From assembly GCF_001270745.1 (NCBI RefSeq), contig NZ_LFXL01000040.1, positions 17,355 to 81,354 on the forward strand: a stretch of 64,000 nt of DNA. The letters are read 5' to 3'. Below the pieces are notes generated by a model. It worked only from the letters and a program-made list of their open reading frames with translations. It made no database searches and was not told where the DNA came from. The position numbers were made by a program, and so were the translations under genes. This document shows positions 45,423-54,891 of the stretch, one piece after another; positions within the stretch are counted from its first letter, which is position 1, and every line of letters begins with the position of its first letter. The DNA comes from Jiangella muralis. Lineage in GTDB: Bacteria > Actinomycetota > Actinomycetes > Jiangellales > Jiangellaceae.

Positions 45423-46382
45423 GTGGCGGCGTTCGTCGTCAGGCGGATCCTGGTCAACATCGTGGTCTTCATGTTGATCGGGATCGGGGTGTTCCTGCTG
45501 GTCCGCGCGGCACCGGGCGACCCGGTGCGGATGATGATCAGTCCGGAGGACCTGCAGGAGGGCAGCGAGCAGTTCATCCAGGCCCGCCGTGCCGAGCTGG
45601 GGCTGGACGATCCGATCCTCGTGCAGTACGCCCGGTGGCTCCTGGACGCGATCAGCGGCGACCTGGGCTCGTCGTTCCTCAACCGCGAGCCGGTCAGCGG
45701 CCTGCTGCTGGAACGGCTCGGCCCGACCGTCCTGCTGATGTCGACGGCGCTGGGCATCTCGCTGCTGATCGCGGTCCCGCTGGGCACCATCGCGGCGGTC
45801 CGCCGCAACACCGGCGTCGACTACGCCGCCGCGGCGCTCAGCCTCGGCGTCATCTCGGTGCCGTCGTTCTTCCTCGGCATCACCGCGATCTACGTCTTCT
45901 CGCTGCAACTGGGCTGGCTGCCGTCGTCGGGCATGTCCACGCCCGACGGCGGAGGCGGCGCCGACGTCCTGAAACACCTGATCATGCCGGCGGCGATCCT
46001 CGGCCTGGCCGCCGCCGGACCGCTGACGCGCTACGTCCGCGGCAGCCTCATCGACGAACTGTCGGCCGACTACGTGCGCACCGCGGAGGCGAAGGGCGGC
46101 TCCCTGGCACGGGTGGTCAGCCGGCACGCGCTGCGCAACTCGCTGATCCCGCTGATCACCATCGTGATGATCAACATCCCGCAGATGCTGGCCGGCGCCG
46201 TCGTGCTGGAGCAGGTGTTCGCCTGGCCGGGCATGGGCCAGCTCGCCGTACGGGCGGTGAACACCCAGGACTACCCGGTGATCGTCGGGTTCGCGCTGTA
46301 CGTGGCCGCGTTGGTGCTGGTCTGCAACCTGGTCGCCGACATCGCGTACGCCGTCGTCGACCCGAGAGTGAAGGTGACATGA
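45423..46382 (+). CDS. ABC transporter permease, DppB type
   Basis: A 319-residue membrane permease with six hydrophobic helices. The first helix follows the start (FVVRRILVNIVVFMLIGIGV). The EAA loop is near YVRTAEAKGGSLARVVSRHALRNSLIP. The GTG start has GAGGAGGTGAG upstream. It overlaps the DppC-type gene by 4 bp and forms the membrane channel with it. Confidence 0.92.
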   Translation: MAAFVVRRILVNIVVFMLIGIGVFLLVRAAPGDPVRMMISPEDLQEGSEQFIQARRAELGLDDPILVQYARWLLDAISGDLGSSFLNREPVSGLLLERLGPTVLLMSTALGISLLIAVPLGTIAAVRRNTGVDYAAAALSLGVISVPSFFLGITAIYVFSLQLGWLPSSGMSTPDGGGGADVLKHLIMPAAILGLAAAGPLTRYVRGSLIDELSADYVRTAEAKGGSLARVVSRHALRNSLIPLITIVMINIPQMLAGAVVLEQVFAWPGMGQLAVRAVNTQDYPVIVGFALYVAALVLVCNLVADIAYAVVDPRVKVT

Positions 46383-47329
46383 GCGACCTGCGACCCTCCC
46401 TGGACGCCGCCGACGTCACCGCCGCTCAGGAGGCGGTGGCCGCCGGGCCGGGCACCGGCGGCCCGTCGTCCAGCCGTCGTTCGCCCCGGGCGATGGCGGC
46501 GCGCCGCTTCCGCCGTAACAAGGTGGCCGTCGGCGGCGCGATCTTCCTGCTGGTGCTGCTGGTCGTGGCGCTCCTCGCGCCGCTGATCGCGGGCCAGTCG
46601 CCGTACTCCGTCGACCTCGGCGCCATCCGGCAGCCGCCGTCGGCCGAGCATTGGCTCGGGACCGACGCGTCCGGCCGCGACGTGTTCGCGCGGCTGGTCT
46701 ACGCGGCCCGGGTCTCGCTGATGGTCGGCGTGTTCGCGGCGCTGCTGGCGGTGCTGGTCGGGACGCTCGTCGGCGCGGTCGCCGGGTTGTTCGGCGGCTG
46801 GCTGGACACCGCGCTGATGCGCACGGCGGACATGATGCTGTCGTTCCCGAACATCGTCGTCGTCATCGTGCTGGCGGGCCTGCTCGGCCCGAGCATCCCG
46901 ATCCTCGTCATCGCCATCGCGGCGTCGGAGTGGCCGACGGCGGCGCGGATGGTCCGCGGCGTCACGCTGGCCGTGCGCGAACGCGAGTACCTGCACGCGG
47001 CCCGGGTGGCCGGCGCGTCCCGCGGCTGGCTGCTGCGCAAGCACATCGTGCCGGCCGCCATGGGCCAGATCGTCGTCGTCGGAACCCTCGCGGTGGCCGG
47101 CGCGATCCTGTCCGAGGCGGTGCTGTCCTTCCTCGGCCTCGGCGTCCAGCCGCCGCAGGCCAGCTGGGGCAACATGCTCAACGACGCGCAGAGCCTGACG
47201 GTGATCCAGTCGATGCCGTGGCTCTGGTTGCCGCCGGGCCTGGCCATCGCCGCGACGGTGTTGTCGGTCAACTTCGTCGGCGACGGCCTGCGCGACGCCG
47301 TCGATCCGCGGCAGTCGGGGAGGTCGTAG
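46379..47329 (+). CDS. ABC transporter permease, DppC type
   Basis: A 316-residue permease. A polar 40-residue N-terminus precedes the first helix. The periplasmic DppC motif [16 protein letters not shown](V) and the EAA loop ([20 protein letters not shown]) are present, as is [14 protein letters not shown]. It pairs with the DppB-type protein. Its TAG stop overlaps the GTG of the next gene by one base. Confidence 0.92.
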   Translation: MSDLRPSLDAADVTAAQEAVAAGPGTGGPSSSRRSPRAMAARRFRRNKVAVGGAIFLLVLLVVALLAPLIAGQSPYSVDLGAIRQPPSAEHWLGTDASGRDVFARLVYAARVSLMVGVFAALLAVLVGTLVGAVAGLFGGWLDTALMRTADMMLSFPNIVVVIVLAGLLGPSIPILVIAIAASEWPTAARMVRGVTLAVREREYLHAARVAGASRGWLLRKHIVPAAMGQIVVVGTLAVAGAILSEAVLSFLGLGVQPPQASWGNMLNDAQSLTVIQSMPWLWLPPGLAIAATVLSVNFVGDGLRDAVDPRQSGRS

Positions 47330-48333
47330 TGGAGAGCACGGAGCCGCTGCTGGTGATCGACGACCTCGCCGTCGAGTTCCGCACCGACGAGGGCGTCGTC
47401 AAGGCCGTCGACGGCGCGTCGTTCAGCGTCGGCCGGGGCGAGATCGTCGGCGTCGTCGGCGAGTCCGGTTCCGGCAAGAGCGTCACCGCGATGTCGATCC
47501 TCGGCCTGGTGAAGTCGGGCCGGCGAGCGGGCGGGACGATCCGGTTCCGCGGCCGCGACCTCGCCACGCTGCCGGCCAAGGAGCTGCGCGCGATCCGCGG
47601 CGCCGAGATCGCGATGATCTTCCAGGACCCGATGACGGCGCTCAACCCCGTCGTCACGGTCGGCCGGCAGATCGTCGAGGCGCTGAAGCTGCACGACAAG
47701 AAGCTGTCGAAGGCGGCCGCCCGCGACCGCGCGATCGAGCTGCTGGCGCTGGTCGGCATGCCCGACGCCGCGGCCCGGTTCAAACAGTACCCGCACGAGT
47801 TCTCCGGCGGCATGCGCCAGCGCGCCATGATCGCCATGGCGATCGCCAACGGCCCCAGCCTGCTGATCGCGGACGAGCCGACCACCGCGCTGGACGTCAC
47901 CATCCAGGCGCAGGTGCTCGACCTGCTCAAAGTGGCCCAGCAGGAGACCCAGGCGGCGACGCTGCTGATCACGCACGACCTCGGCGTGGTGGCCGAGCTG
48001 GCCGACCGCGTCGTCGTCATGTACGCCGGGCGCGTGGTCGAGCAGGGCGATGTCACCACCGTCTTCACCGAGCCGCGGCACCCGTACACCGTCGGGCTGC
48101 TGGAGAGCCTGCCCCGGCTGGACCGCGACGTCGACGAGCTGCACCCGATCCCGGGCAGCCCGCCGAGCCTGCTCGCACCGCCGCCCGGCTGCCCGTTCCA
48201 CCCGCGCTGCCCGCTGGCCCGCGACCGCTGCCGCACGGAACGGCCGCAGCCGCGCGTCGTCGGCGCCGGCCACCAGAGCGCCTGCCACTTCGCCGCGGAA
48301 CTCGCGGCCGTCCACACGGAGGTGACCCGATGA
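47329..48333 (+). CDS. ABC transporter ATPase, DppD type
   Basis: A 334-residue ATPase. Walker A GESGSGKS lies at 44-51, the signature FSGGMRQR and Walker B LLIADEPT are intact. The C-terminal oligopeptide-transporter extension carries the cysteine motif [14 protein letters not shown] that binds an iron-sulfur cluster in relatives. The start is GTG. It energises the importer together with the next gene, overlapping it by 4 bp. Confidence 0.93.
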   Translation: MESTEPLLVIDDLAVEFRTDEGVVKAVDGASFSVGRGEIVGVVGESGSGKSVTAMSILGLVKSGRRAGGTIRFRGRDLATLPAKELRAIRGAEIAMIFQDPMTALNPVVTVGRQIVEALKLHDKKLSKAAARDRAIELLALVGMPDAAARFKQYPHEFSGGMRQRAMIAMAIANGPSLLIADEPTTALDVTIQAQVLDLLKVAQQETQAATLLITHDLGVVAELADRVVVMYAGRVVEQGDVTTVFTEPRHPYTVGLLESLPRLDRDVDELHPIPGSPPSLLAPPPGCPFHPRCPLARDRCRTERPQPRVVGAGHQSACHFAAELAAVHTEVTR

Positions 48334-49373
48334 CCGTCGAGACGGCGGCCGCCGACCGGCTGGACCGGCTGGGCGAGGAGGTGCTGCGGGTCGACGACCT
48401 GACGATGCACTTCCCGATCCGCGGCGGCCTGCTCCGCCGCCCGGTCGGCGCGGTACGCGCGGTCGACGGCGTCTCGTTCGCCCTCGACCAGGGCGAGACG
48501 CTGAGCCTGGTCGGCGAGTCCGGCTGCGGCAAGTCGACCACCGGGCGCATGGTGGTGCGGCTGCTGGAGCCGACGTCCGGGCGCATCCTCTACCGCGGAA
48601 ACGACCTCGCGACGATGAGCGAGGACGAGCTGCGGCCGTGGCGCAGCAAGACGCAGATCGTCTTCCAGGACCCGTACGCGTCGCTGTCGCCGCGCATGAC
48701 GGTGCACGACATCGTCGCCGAGCCGCTGCGGGTGCAGGGCAAGTACCGCCAGGGCGGCGCCGACCGGGTGTCCGAGCTGCTGGACCTCGTCGGGCTGCAA
48801 CCCGAGCACGCCAACCGGTACGCGCACGAGTTCTCCGGCGGCCAGCGCCAGCGCATCGGCATCGCCCGCGCGCTGGCGCTCGACCCCGAGCTGCTGGTGC
48901 TGGACGAGCCGGTCAGCGCGCTGGACGTGTCGATCCAGGCGCAGGTGGTGAACAAGCTGCGCGAGCTGCAGCGGCGGCTGGGGCTGGCGTACCTGTTCAT
49001 CTCGCACGACCTCTCGATCGTGCGGCACGTGTCGCACCGGATCGCCGTCATGTACCTGGGCGTGATCGTCGAGACCGGCACCCGCGACGAGATCTTCGCC
49101 GCGCCGCAGCACCCGTACACGCAGGCGTTGCTGTCGGCGGTGCCGGTGCCGGACCCGCGGCTGCGCGGCGCCCGCGAGCGGATCACGCTGACCGGCGACG
49201 TGCCGAACCCGGCGAACCCGCCGTCGGGCTGCCGGTTCCGGACCCGTTGCTGGAAGGCGCAGGCCAAGTGCGCCGAGGAGGTGCCCGCGCTGGAGGACCG
49301 GCTGGGCGCCGGTCACCCGAGCGCCTGCCACTTCCCGGAGCTGCTGCCGGTGCTGCCTGGGGCCGCCTCGTGA
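48330..49373 (+). CDS. ABC transporter ATPase, DppF type
   Basis: A 347-residue ATPase. It has Walker [10 protein letters not shown], the signature FSGGQRQR, Walker [13 protein letters not shown] and the H-loop ISHDLS. The C-terminus has the family cysteines ([14 protein letters not shown]). It forms a heterodimer with the DppD-type protein. A 4-bp overlap with the D-aminoacylase gene links uptake and hydrolysis of the substrate. Confidence 0.93.
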   Translation: MTVETAAADRLDRLGEEVLRVDDLTMHFPIRGGLLRRPVGAVRAVDGVSFALDQGETLSLVGESGCGKSTTGRMVVRLLEPTSGRILYRGNDLATMSEDELRPWRSKTQIVFQDPYASLSPRMTVHDIVAEPLRVQGKYRQGGADRVSELLDLVGLQPEHANRYAHEFSGGQRQRIGIARALALDPELLVLDEPVSALDVSIQAQVVNKLRELQRRLGLAYLFISHDLSIVRHVSHRIAVMYLGVIVETGTRDEIFAAPQHPYTQALLSAVPVPDPRLRGARERITLTGDVPNPANPPSGCRFRTRCWKAQAKCAEEVPALEDRLGAGHPSACHFPELLPVLPGAAS

Positions 49374-50956
49374 TCGACCTGGTGATCAGTGGCGGCACGG
49401 TCGTCGACGGTACGGGCGCGGACGGCGTCCGGGCCGACGTCGCGGTGTCCGGCGGGCTGATCGTCGCGGCCGGCGGTCCCGCCGCCCGGACGATCGACGC
49501 CACCGGGAAGATCGTCTGCCCGGGCTTCGTCGACCTGCACACCCACTCCGACCTCACGCTGCTGTCCGCGCCGCACGCGCGCAGCGCCGTCCACCAGGGC
49601 GTCACGACCACGGTGATCGGCAACTGCGGGCTGGGCGTCGCGCCGCTGGCCGGCGGCGCCGACGTCGACGGCGTGCGGGCCGCGGTCGGCTACCTCGACC
49701 TCGACCCGTCCGTCGACTGGAAGTGGCGCTCGTACGGCGAGTACCTCGATGCCGTCGCCGCCGCCCGGCCCAGCGTCAACGTCGCCGGGCTGGCCGGGCA
49801 CCTGCCGCTGCACGCGGGCGTCGTCGGCTTCGACGACCGCCCGCCGACGCCGGCGGAGCTGGACGAGATGACGTCGCTGCTGGCCGAGGCGCTGGACGAC
49901 GGCGCCGCCGGGCTGTCGACCGGGTTGATGTACGCGCCGCTGACGTTCGCCGCGCGGGCCGAGCTGGTCGCGCTGGCGCGCGTCGTCGCGGAGCACGACG
50001 CCGTGTTCGCCTGGCACCTGCGCGACTACGCCGACGACGTGCTGCCGGCGGTGCGCGAGGCGCTGGAGGTCGCCGCCGCCACCGGTGTGCGCACCCAGCT
50101 GTCGCACCTCACGGCCGTCGGCCGGCGCAACTGGGGCAGCGTGGCGGCGGCGCTGGAGCTGATCGACGCCGCCCGCGCCGACGGCCTCGACGTCGCCGTC
50201 GACATGTACCCGTACCTCGCCGGGAACGCGCCGCTGGCGCAGCGGCTGCCCGCGTGGGCGCAGGCCGGCGGCGACGCCGCGATGCGGGCCCGGCTGACCG
50301 ACCCCGAGGCGGTCGCGCGGATCCGGGCGCACTGGTCCGGGCAGCCGCTGGGCTGGGACGAGATCACCGTCAACTCCGCGCCCGACCCGGCCGTCGTCGG
50401 GCGCACCGTCACCGCGCTGGCCGCCGAGCGCGGCGCCGACGCCGACACCGTCGCGCTGGACCTGCTGGCCCGGCACGGCAACGCGGTGTCGATGGTGGCC
50501 GGCGGCCGCGACGCCGGCGACCTGCGCGCCGTCCTGGCCCATCCCGCGTCGGTGATCGGCTCGGACGGCCAGGCCCTCGACGTCGACGGGCCGACGGGGA
50601 ACGGCATGCCGCACCCGCGGTCCTACGGCGCCTACCCGCGGCTGCTCTCCGAGCACGTCGCCGACGGCACCCTGACGCTGCCCGAGGCGATCCGCAAGGC
50701 CACCTCGGGTGCGGCGCGCCGGGCGGGCATCGTCGATCGTGGCACCATCGCCGCAGGACAGGCCGCCGACATCGTGATCCTGGACGTCGGCCGGCTCGCC
50801 GACCGCGCCACATTCGCCGACCCCAGGCAGTACCCCGCCGGCGTCGACGCCGTGATCGTCAACGGTGAGCCGACCATCGCCCACGGGCAGCACACCGGCG
50901 CCCGCGCCGGGCACGTACTCAGAGCACGGACGAAGGACAAGGGGCAGCGATCATGA
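49370..50956 (+). CDS. N-acyl-D-amino-acid deacylase (D-aminoacylase family)
   Basis: A 528-residue amidohydrolase-superfamily enzyme. It has the metal motif [12 protein letters not shown], the family's zinc-ligand Cys in VIGNCGLG, later THR-type metal ligands (TQLSHLT) and the catalytic Asp region ([10 protein letters not shown]). It hydrolyses N-acyl-D-amino acids or related dihydropyrimidine-like amides. The GTG start overlaps the transporter gene and its end overlaps the second IclR gene. It suggests that the imported compound carries an amide-linked D-amino acid. Confidence 0.87.
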   Translation: MIDLVISGGTVVDGTGADGVRADVAVSGGLIVAAGGPAARTIDATGKIVCPGFVDLHTHSDLTLLSAPHARSAVHQGVTTTVIGNCGLGVAPLAGGADVDGVRAAVGYLDLDPSVDWKWRSYGEYLDAVAAARPSVNVAGLAGHLPLHAGVVGFDDRPPTPAELDEMTSLLAEALDDGAAGLSTGLMYAPLTFAARAELVALARVVAEHDAVFAWHLRDYADDVLPAVREALEVAAATGVRTQLSHLTAVGRRNWGSVAAALELIDAARADGLDVAVDMYPYLAGNAPLAQRLPAWAQAGGDAAMRARLTDPEAVARIRAHWSGQPLGWDEITVNSAPDPAVVGRTVTALAAERGADADTVALDLLARHGNAVSMVAGGRDAGDLRAVLAHPASVIGSDGQALDVDGPTGNGMPHPRSYGAYPRLLSEHVADGTLTLPEAIRKATSGAARRAGIVDRGTIAAGQAADIVILDVGRLADRATFADPRQYPAGVDAVIVNGEPTIAHGQHTGARAGHVLRARTKDKGQRS

Positions 50957-51819
50957 GACCCGTCGCCAGAACCACCCGCCGCAACTCCGTCGACGACGAT
51001 CGGCCGGCGTCGGCGAACTACCACGCCAACGCACTCGCGCGCGGCCTCGCGCTGATGGAGCTGCTGTCGACCGGCTCCGAGCCGTTCACGCTGGTCGAGA
51101 TCAGCGAGTCGACCGGGCTGCCGAAGAGCACGCTGGTCCGGCTGCTCGCGGTGCTGGCGGAGATGGAGTACATCGTCCGCGTCGACGAGCGGCCGTCGTA
51201 CCGGCTGGGGCACAAGGTGCTGCGGCTGTCCAACGCGTACATGTCGTCGCTGGACCTGTCCGTCGTCGCCGACCGGTACCTCGCGCCGCTGGCCGACCGC
51301 ACCGGCCAGACGGCGAACCTGGGCATGCTCGACGGCGACCAGGTGATCCACGTCGGCGTGCACGAGCCGGACCGGCCGATCCGGTTCCACGCCAGCCCCG
51401 GCGTGCGCGACCACACCTACTGCACCGGGCTGGGCAAGCTGCTGCTCTCGCGGCTGCCCGCGGAGCGGCTGGCCGAGCACCTCCCGCCCGCCCCGTTCGA
51501 CCGGTTCACCGACGACACCGTCACCACGATGGACGAGCTGACCCGCGAACTGCGGCTGATCGAGCGGCGCGGCTACGCCTTCGACGACAACGAGCGCAGC
51601 GTCGGCCTGCGCTGCGTCGCCGTCCCCGTCGAGCTGGACGGTGACTGCCTCGCGGCGGTCAGCGTCTCCGGCCCGTCCGGCGAGTTCGGCCCGGACCGCC
51701 AGCAGTTCTATCTGGAGCGGCTGATGGAGACCGCGGCCGAGCTGGCCGGCGACCCCGACACCGCCGCCGCCATGCGCATCGTGCACAGCTCGCTGCGTCC
51801 CGCCCGCTTCGTGAGCTAA
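50953..51819 (+). CDS. IclR-family transcriptional regulator 2
   Basis: A 288-residue regulator. The winged helix is at about 25-90 (TGLPKSTLVRLLAVLAEMEY) and the effector domain follows (CTGLGKLLLSRLP and RGYAFDDNERSVGLRCVAVPV). It shares PKSTLVRLLAVL and the effector-domain plan with regulator 1, so the recognition helices could bind similar sites. It is embedded in the operon by a 4-bp overlap. It may co-regulate or antagonise regulator 1. Confidence 0.92.
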   Translation: MRPVARTTRRNSVDDDRPASANYHANALARGLALMELLSTGSEPFTLVEISESTGLPKSTLVRLLAVLAEMEYIVRVDERPSYRLGHKVLRLSNAYMSSLDLSVVADRYLAPLADRTGQTANLGMLDGDQVIHVGVHEPDRPIRFHASPGVRDHTYCTGLGKLLLSRLPAERLAEHLPPAPFDRFTDDTVTTMDELTRELRLIERRGYAFDDNERSVGLRCVAVPVELDGDCLAAVSVSGPSGEFGPDRQQFYLERLMETAAELAGDPDTAAAMRIVHSSLRPARFVS

Positions 51820-51891
51820 CCAGACGCCGACCGCGAGGTCCCCACGCGGCGGTGCGTACCACGAGGAAAAAGAGATCAGGAGGCCCGCCGG

Positions 51892-52728
51892 ATGTTCGAC
51901 GTCCACACCCACTGTCACCAGCCCGAGCACTGGGGTCCCGAGTGGAGGGCCAACTGGGCGCCCGTCTACGGGCAGGAGGAGGCGCACGCGTTCACGCCCG
52001 AGGAGTACGACCGGGCGATGAAGGACGGCGGCGTCTCCGTGGCCTGCGTGTTCGGCCTGCGGGCGACGGCGGCCGGGGTCGCGACGCCGAACGAGTACGT
52101 GGAGTGGTTCTGCGCGTCGACGAGGACCGAGACGATCGGGTTCATGGCGCTGGACCCCACCGACGCCGACGTGCTCGACCAGCTGGCCGACGGCGTCGCG
52201 CGCGGGCTGCGCGGCATCAAGCTGTACCCCGTCCTGTCCCTGTTCGACGCCCGGGACGAGCGGTTCGACTCCTTCTACCGCGCTGCTGCCGACGCCGGGC
52301 TGGTCATCCTCTGGCACATGGGCGCGACGCCGAGCCCGTCCGGTTCGCTGATGGTCAGCCAGCCGCTGGTCGTCGACGAGGTGGCCCGCCGGCACCCGGA
52401 CCTCACCATGGTCATGGCGCACATGGGGCACCCGTGGCAGCGCGAGGCGATGGTCGTGTGCCGGAAGAACCGGCGCGTCTTCACCGACGTGTCCGCGTCG
52501 TGGGCGCGGCCGTTCGACGGGTACCACGCGCTGGTCCGCGCCCAGGAGTGGGGCGTCGTCGACAAGCTGCTGTTCGGGTCCGACTTCCCGATCTGGACGC
52601 CGGCGCAGGCGGTCGCCGGGCTGCGCGAGATCGCGGCGATCCGCCCGCCGACGATGCCGTACGTGCTGCCGTCGACGATCGAGTGGCTGCTCGACGGCGA
52701 CCCGCGCGCGGCGCTGGGACTGCTGTGA
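51892..52728 (+). CDS. Amidohydrolase-2 family metal-dependent hydrolase, paralogue 2
   Basis: A 278-residue TIM-barrel hydrolase starting MFDVHTHCHQ. The metal-site motif HTH, GIKLYP, LWHMGATPS, MAHMGHPWQ and FGSDFPIW are all present. It is closely similar to paralogue 1 at 34060-34890. GATCAGGAGG precedes the ATG. Its GTGA overlap with the next gene couples it to the alcohol dehydrogenase. It probably opens a lactone or acts on a related cyclic intermediate. Confidence 0.86.
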   Translation: MFDVHTHCHQPEHWGPEWRANWAPVYGQEEAHAFTPEEYDRAMKDGGVSVACVFGLRATAAGVATPNEYVEWFCASTRTETIGFMALDPTDADVLDQLADGVARGLRGIKLYPVLSLFDARDERFDSFYRAAADAGLVILWHMGATPSPSGSLMVSQPLVVDEVARRHPDLTMVMAHMGHPWQREAMVVCRKNRRVFTDVSASWARPFDGYHALVRAQEWGVVDKLLFGSDFPIWTPAQAVAGLREIAAIRPPTMPYVLPSTIEWLLDGDPRAALGLL

Positions 52729-53867
52729 CCGGTGTCGAGACCCGCGCCGCGGTGCTGTGGCGGCTCGGGGCGTCGCCGCCCTATGCCGGTGGCGACGCCC
52801 TGACGGTGGAGTCGCTCGTCCTCTCCGGGCCCGAGGCCGGCGAGCTGCTGGTGCGGGTCGAGGCGGCCGGGCTCTGCCACTCCGACCTCTCGGTCATCAA
52901 CGGCAGCCGGCCGCGGCCGACGCCGATGGTGCTGGGCCACGAGGCGGCCGGCGTCGTCGAGGCCGTCGGCCCCGGCGTCATCGACGTCGCGCCCGGCGAC
53001 CACGTCGTCATGACGTTCGTGCCGTCGTGCGGGCACTGCCTCGAGTGCGCCGCCGGACGGCCGGCCATGTGCACCGTCGGCGCGGCGGCCAACGGCGCGG
53101 GCCGGCTGGTCGCCGGCGGCACCCGGTTCGGCCGTTCCGGGGTGGAGTTCGCGCACCACCTGGGCGTCTCGGCGTTCGCCGAGCGGACCGTGGTCGCGCG
53201 CGGCTCGGTGGTCGTGGTGCCGCCGTCCGTCCCGTTCGATGTCGCGGCCATGCTCGGCTGCGCCGTCCTCACCGGCTTCGGCGCCGTCGTCAACACGGCC
53301 GGCGTGCGGCCGGGGGAGTCGGTGGTCGTGTTCGGGCTGGGCGGGGTGGGGCTGTCCGCGGTCATGGCGGCCGTGCTGGCCGGCGCGCACCCCGTCGTCG
53401 CCGTCGACACCGTGTCGTCGAAGCTGGACCTGGCGTCGTCGCTCGGGGCCTCGCACGTCCTGTCCGCCGCCGCGCCCGACCTCGTCGACGCCGTCCGCGA
53501 CGCGACCGGCGGCGGCGCCGACCATGCCTTCGAGTGCGTCGGCAGCGCCGCCGTCCTCGAGACCGCGTTCGCCGCGACCGCCCGCGGCGGCGCCACCGTC
53601 GCCGTCGGCCTCCCCGACCCGTCGCACCGCAGCTCGCTGCCCGCCGTCACCCTGACCGGCGAGGGCCGCGTGCTGCGCGGCTCCTACATGGGCTCGGCCG
53701 CGCCGGCCCGCGACATCCCGCGGCTGATCCGGCTGTGGGAGGCCGGCAAGCTGCCCATCGACCGCCTCCACACCGCCGACGTCCCCTTCGCCGGCCTCCC
53801 CGCCGCCTTCGACGACCTCGCCGCCGGCCGCGCCGTCCGCCAGCTCCTCCGCCCGTCCTCGCACTGA
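52725..53867 (+). CDS. Zinc-dependent alcohol dehydrogenase
   Basis: A 380-residue medium-chain dehydrogenase. The catalytic zinc ligand is in AAGLCHSDLS and GHEAAGVVEAVG follows. The structural zinc lobe has CGHCLECAAGRPAMC, and the cofactor motif is VVVFGLGGVGLSAVMAA. It is the last gene of the operon, with a GTG start. It probably oxidises a hydroxyl of a pathway intermediate using NAD. Confidence 0.92.
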   Translation: MTGVETRAAVLWRLGASPPYAGGDALTVESLVLSGPEAGELLVRVEAAGLCHSDLSVINGSRPRPTPMVLGHEAAGVVEAVGPGVIDVAPGDHVVMTFVPSCGHCLECAAGRPAMCTVGAAANGAGRLVAGGTRFGRSGVEFAHHLGVSAFAERTVVARGSVVVVPPSVPFDVAAMLGCAVLTGFGAVVNTAGVRPGESVVVFGLGGVGLSAVMAAVLAGAHPVVAVDTVSSKLDLASSLGASHVLSAAAPDLVDAVRDATGGGADHAFECVGSAAVLETAFAATARGGATVAVGLPDPSHRSSLPAVTLTGEGRVLRGSYMGSAAPARDIPRLIRLWEAGKLPIDRLHTADVPFAGLPAAFDDLAAGRAVRQLLRPSSH

Positions 53868-53870
53868 CCT

Positions 53871-53941
53871 GTGGACGTTCGTCCACGTTCCACCTTGTGC
53901 ATGATCGTCCACACGAGCTAATGTGGATGATCATGCACAAG
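53871..53941. promoter_or_regulatory. Nested palindromes upstream of the HipB-like gene
   Basis: A 16-bp palindrome GTGGACGTTCGTCCAC lies at 53871-53886. A longer one has arms 53894-53913 and 53922-53941 (20 bases, one mismatch, 8-base loop) ending 13 bp before the ATG. Both contain GTGGA/TCCAC half-sites, as expected of an autoregulatory operator for an XRE protein. Confidence 0.65.
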
Positions 53942-53954
53942 ATTGGGGGTAGAG

Positions 53955-54227
53955 ATGTTCCGGAGCGTGCGGGAGTTGGGCGGCGCGGTGCGCGCTCGCC
54001 GTTATGCGCGCGAACTGACTCAGGCTGAGCTCGCACGCCGCGCCGGTGTGTCTCGCGAATGGGTGAACGCGCTGGAACGCGGCAAGCCGAACGTCAATGT
54101 GGCACAGCTCATGGATGTCCTGGAGGTCCTGGATCTCGCCCTGGACCTGGCGCCGTTGAGCCGCGATCCGAGAGCGGACGAGCTCATCGATGAACTCTTC
54201 GGAAGAGAGCCTGATGGCGACGGCTGA
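53955..54227 (+). CDS. HipB-like XRE antitoxin/regulator
   Basis: A 90-residue XRE protein. The helix-turn-helix is at about 10-65 (RARRYARELTQAELARRAGV, then SREWVNALERGKPNV). The tail is acidic (ADELIDELFGREPDGDG). Size and the extended RGKPNV.. turn match HipB-type antitoxins, which repress their own operon and neutralise a HipA kinase. The last codons overlap a short frame that starts like hipA but stops early, so it appears to be an orphan. The palindromes just upstream are its likely operator. Confidence 0.8.
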   Translation: MFRSVRELGGAVRARRYARELTQAELARRAGVSREWVNALERGKPNVNVAQLMDVLEVLDLALDLAPLSRDPRADELIDELFGREPDGDG

Positions 54228-54324
54228 GTTGACGGTGTACTCGATGCCCTGCGCCGCGACGCGGTCGCCGTCCACCATGATCATCCACCTTTTGAGCTGC
54301 TCTGACAGCCCAAAAGGTGGATGA
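54214..54324 (+). pseudogene. Possible hipA remnant (36 codons)
   Basis: An ATG overlapping the last 14 bases of the HipB-like gene opens MATAELTVYSMPCAA. This resembles HipA starts only in its first nine residues. The frame then enters the palindromic element at 54275-54330 and stops. The rest of a HipA kinase is absent. The assignment rests on position and a short match, so it is tentative. Confidence 0.35.
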
Positions 54325-54330
54325 TCATGG
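54275..54330. repeat. Dispersed palindromic element, copy 2
   Basis: Perfect 20-base arms (54275-54294 and 54311-54330) enclose a 16-base loop. The stem holds CATGATCATCC. Read on the minus strand, the loop holds TGTCAGAGCAGC (54296-54307), which matches 11 of 12 bases of the loop motif of the element at 10149-10220. Confidence 0.75.
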
Positions 54331-54394
54331 CCTGCCGGCCAGGCAGCACCCGCCCGATCGGCACGCCCGCCGCCGACCTCATGGCCGGGTCCGC

Positions 54395-54877
54395 TCAGGC
54401 CGTGCCCTCGTACGCGGCCGTCAGGGCGGGGAGGTCGAGCTTGACCATCTGGAACATCGCCGCGGCCGTCCGCCCGGCCTTCTCCGGGTCGGGGTCGGCG
54501 AGGTAGCGCAGCAGTTGCACCGGCGTCACCTGCCACGAGACGCCGAAGCGGTCCTTGAGCCAGCCGCACTGCGTCGGCGTGCCGCCGCCGGCCAGCAGGG
54601 CGTCCCAGTAGCGGTCGATCTCCTCCTGCGACTCGCACGCGACGAACAGCGAGACCGCGTCGTTGAAGCGGTCGTGCGGTCCGCCGTTGATCGCCATGAA
54701 CCGCTGCCCGGCCAGCTCGAACGTCGCCGACTGGAGGGTGCCGTCGGGGAACGGGCCGCCGGCGCCGTAGCGGGTCAGGTCGGTGATGCGCGCATCCGGG
54801 AAGATCGACGTGTACAGGGTCAGGGCGTCCTCGGCCGCGTCCTCGAACCACAGGAACGGGATGATCTTCTGGCTCAT
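54395..54877 (-). CDS. VOC-family (PhnB-like) protein
   Basis: A 160-residue glyoxalase-fold protein of the PhnB/3-demethylubiquinone-methyltransferase-like group. It opens MSQKIIPFLWFEDAAEDAL, has YTSIFPDARI, and closes with the double-repeat features GWLKDRFGVSWQ and AAAMFQMVKLD. The metal ligands usual in catalytic VOC enzymes are not clear, and the function of this group is unsettled. AAGGAG lies before the ATG at 54877. It is downstream of, and probably co-transcribed with, the phosphoesterase gene. Confidence 0.85.
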   Translation of the reverse strand: MSQKIIPFLWFEDAAEDALTLYTSIFPDARITDLTRYGAGGPFPDGTLQSATFELAGQRFMAINGGPHDRFNDAVSLFVACESQEEIDRYWDALLAGGGTPTQCGWLKDRFGVSWQVTPVQLLRYLADPDPEKAGRTAAAMFQMVKLDLPALTAAYEGTA

Positions 54878-54891
54878 GGTCGGCTCCTTCG

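Noticed and set aside
43626..46127. 833-codon reverse frame opposite the binding protein and permease
   Set aside because: It spans two well-defined forward genes and their intergenic hairpin and has no recognisable domain.
53931..54851. 306-codon reverse frame over the HipB-like and VOC genes
   Set aside because: It covers a gene on each strand in a different frame and has Arg/Gly-rich shadow composition.
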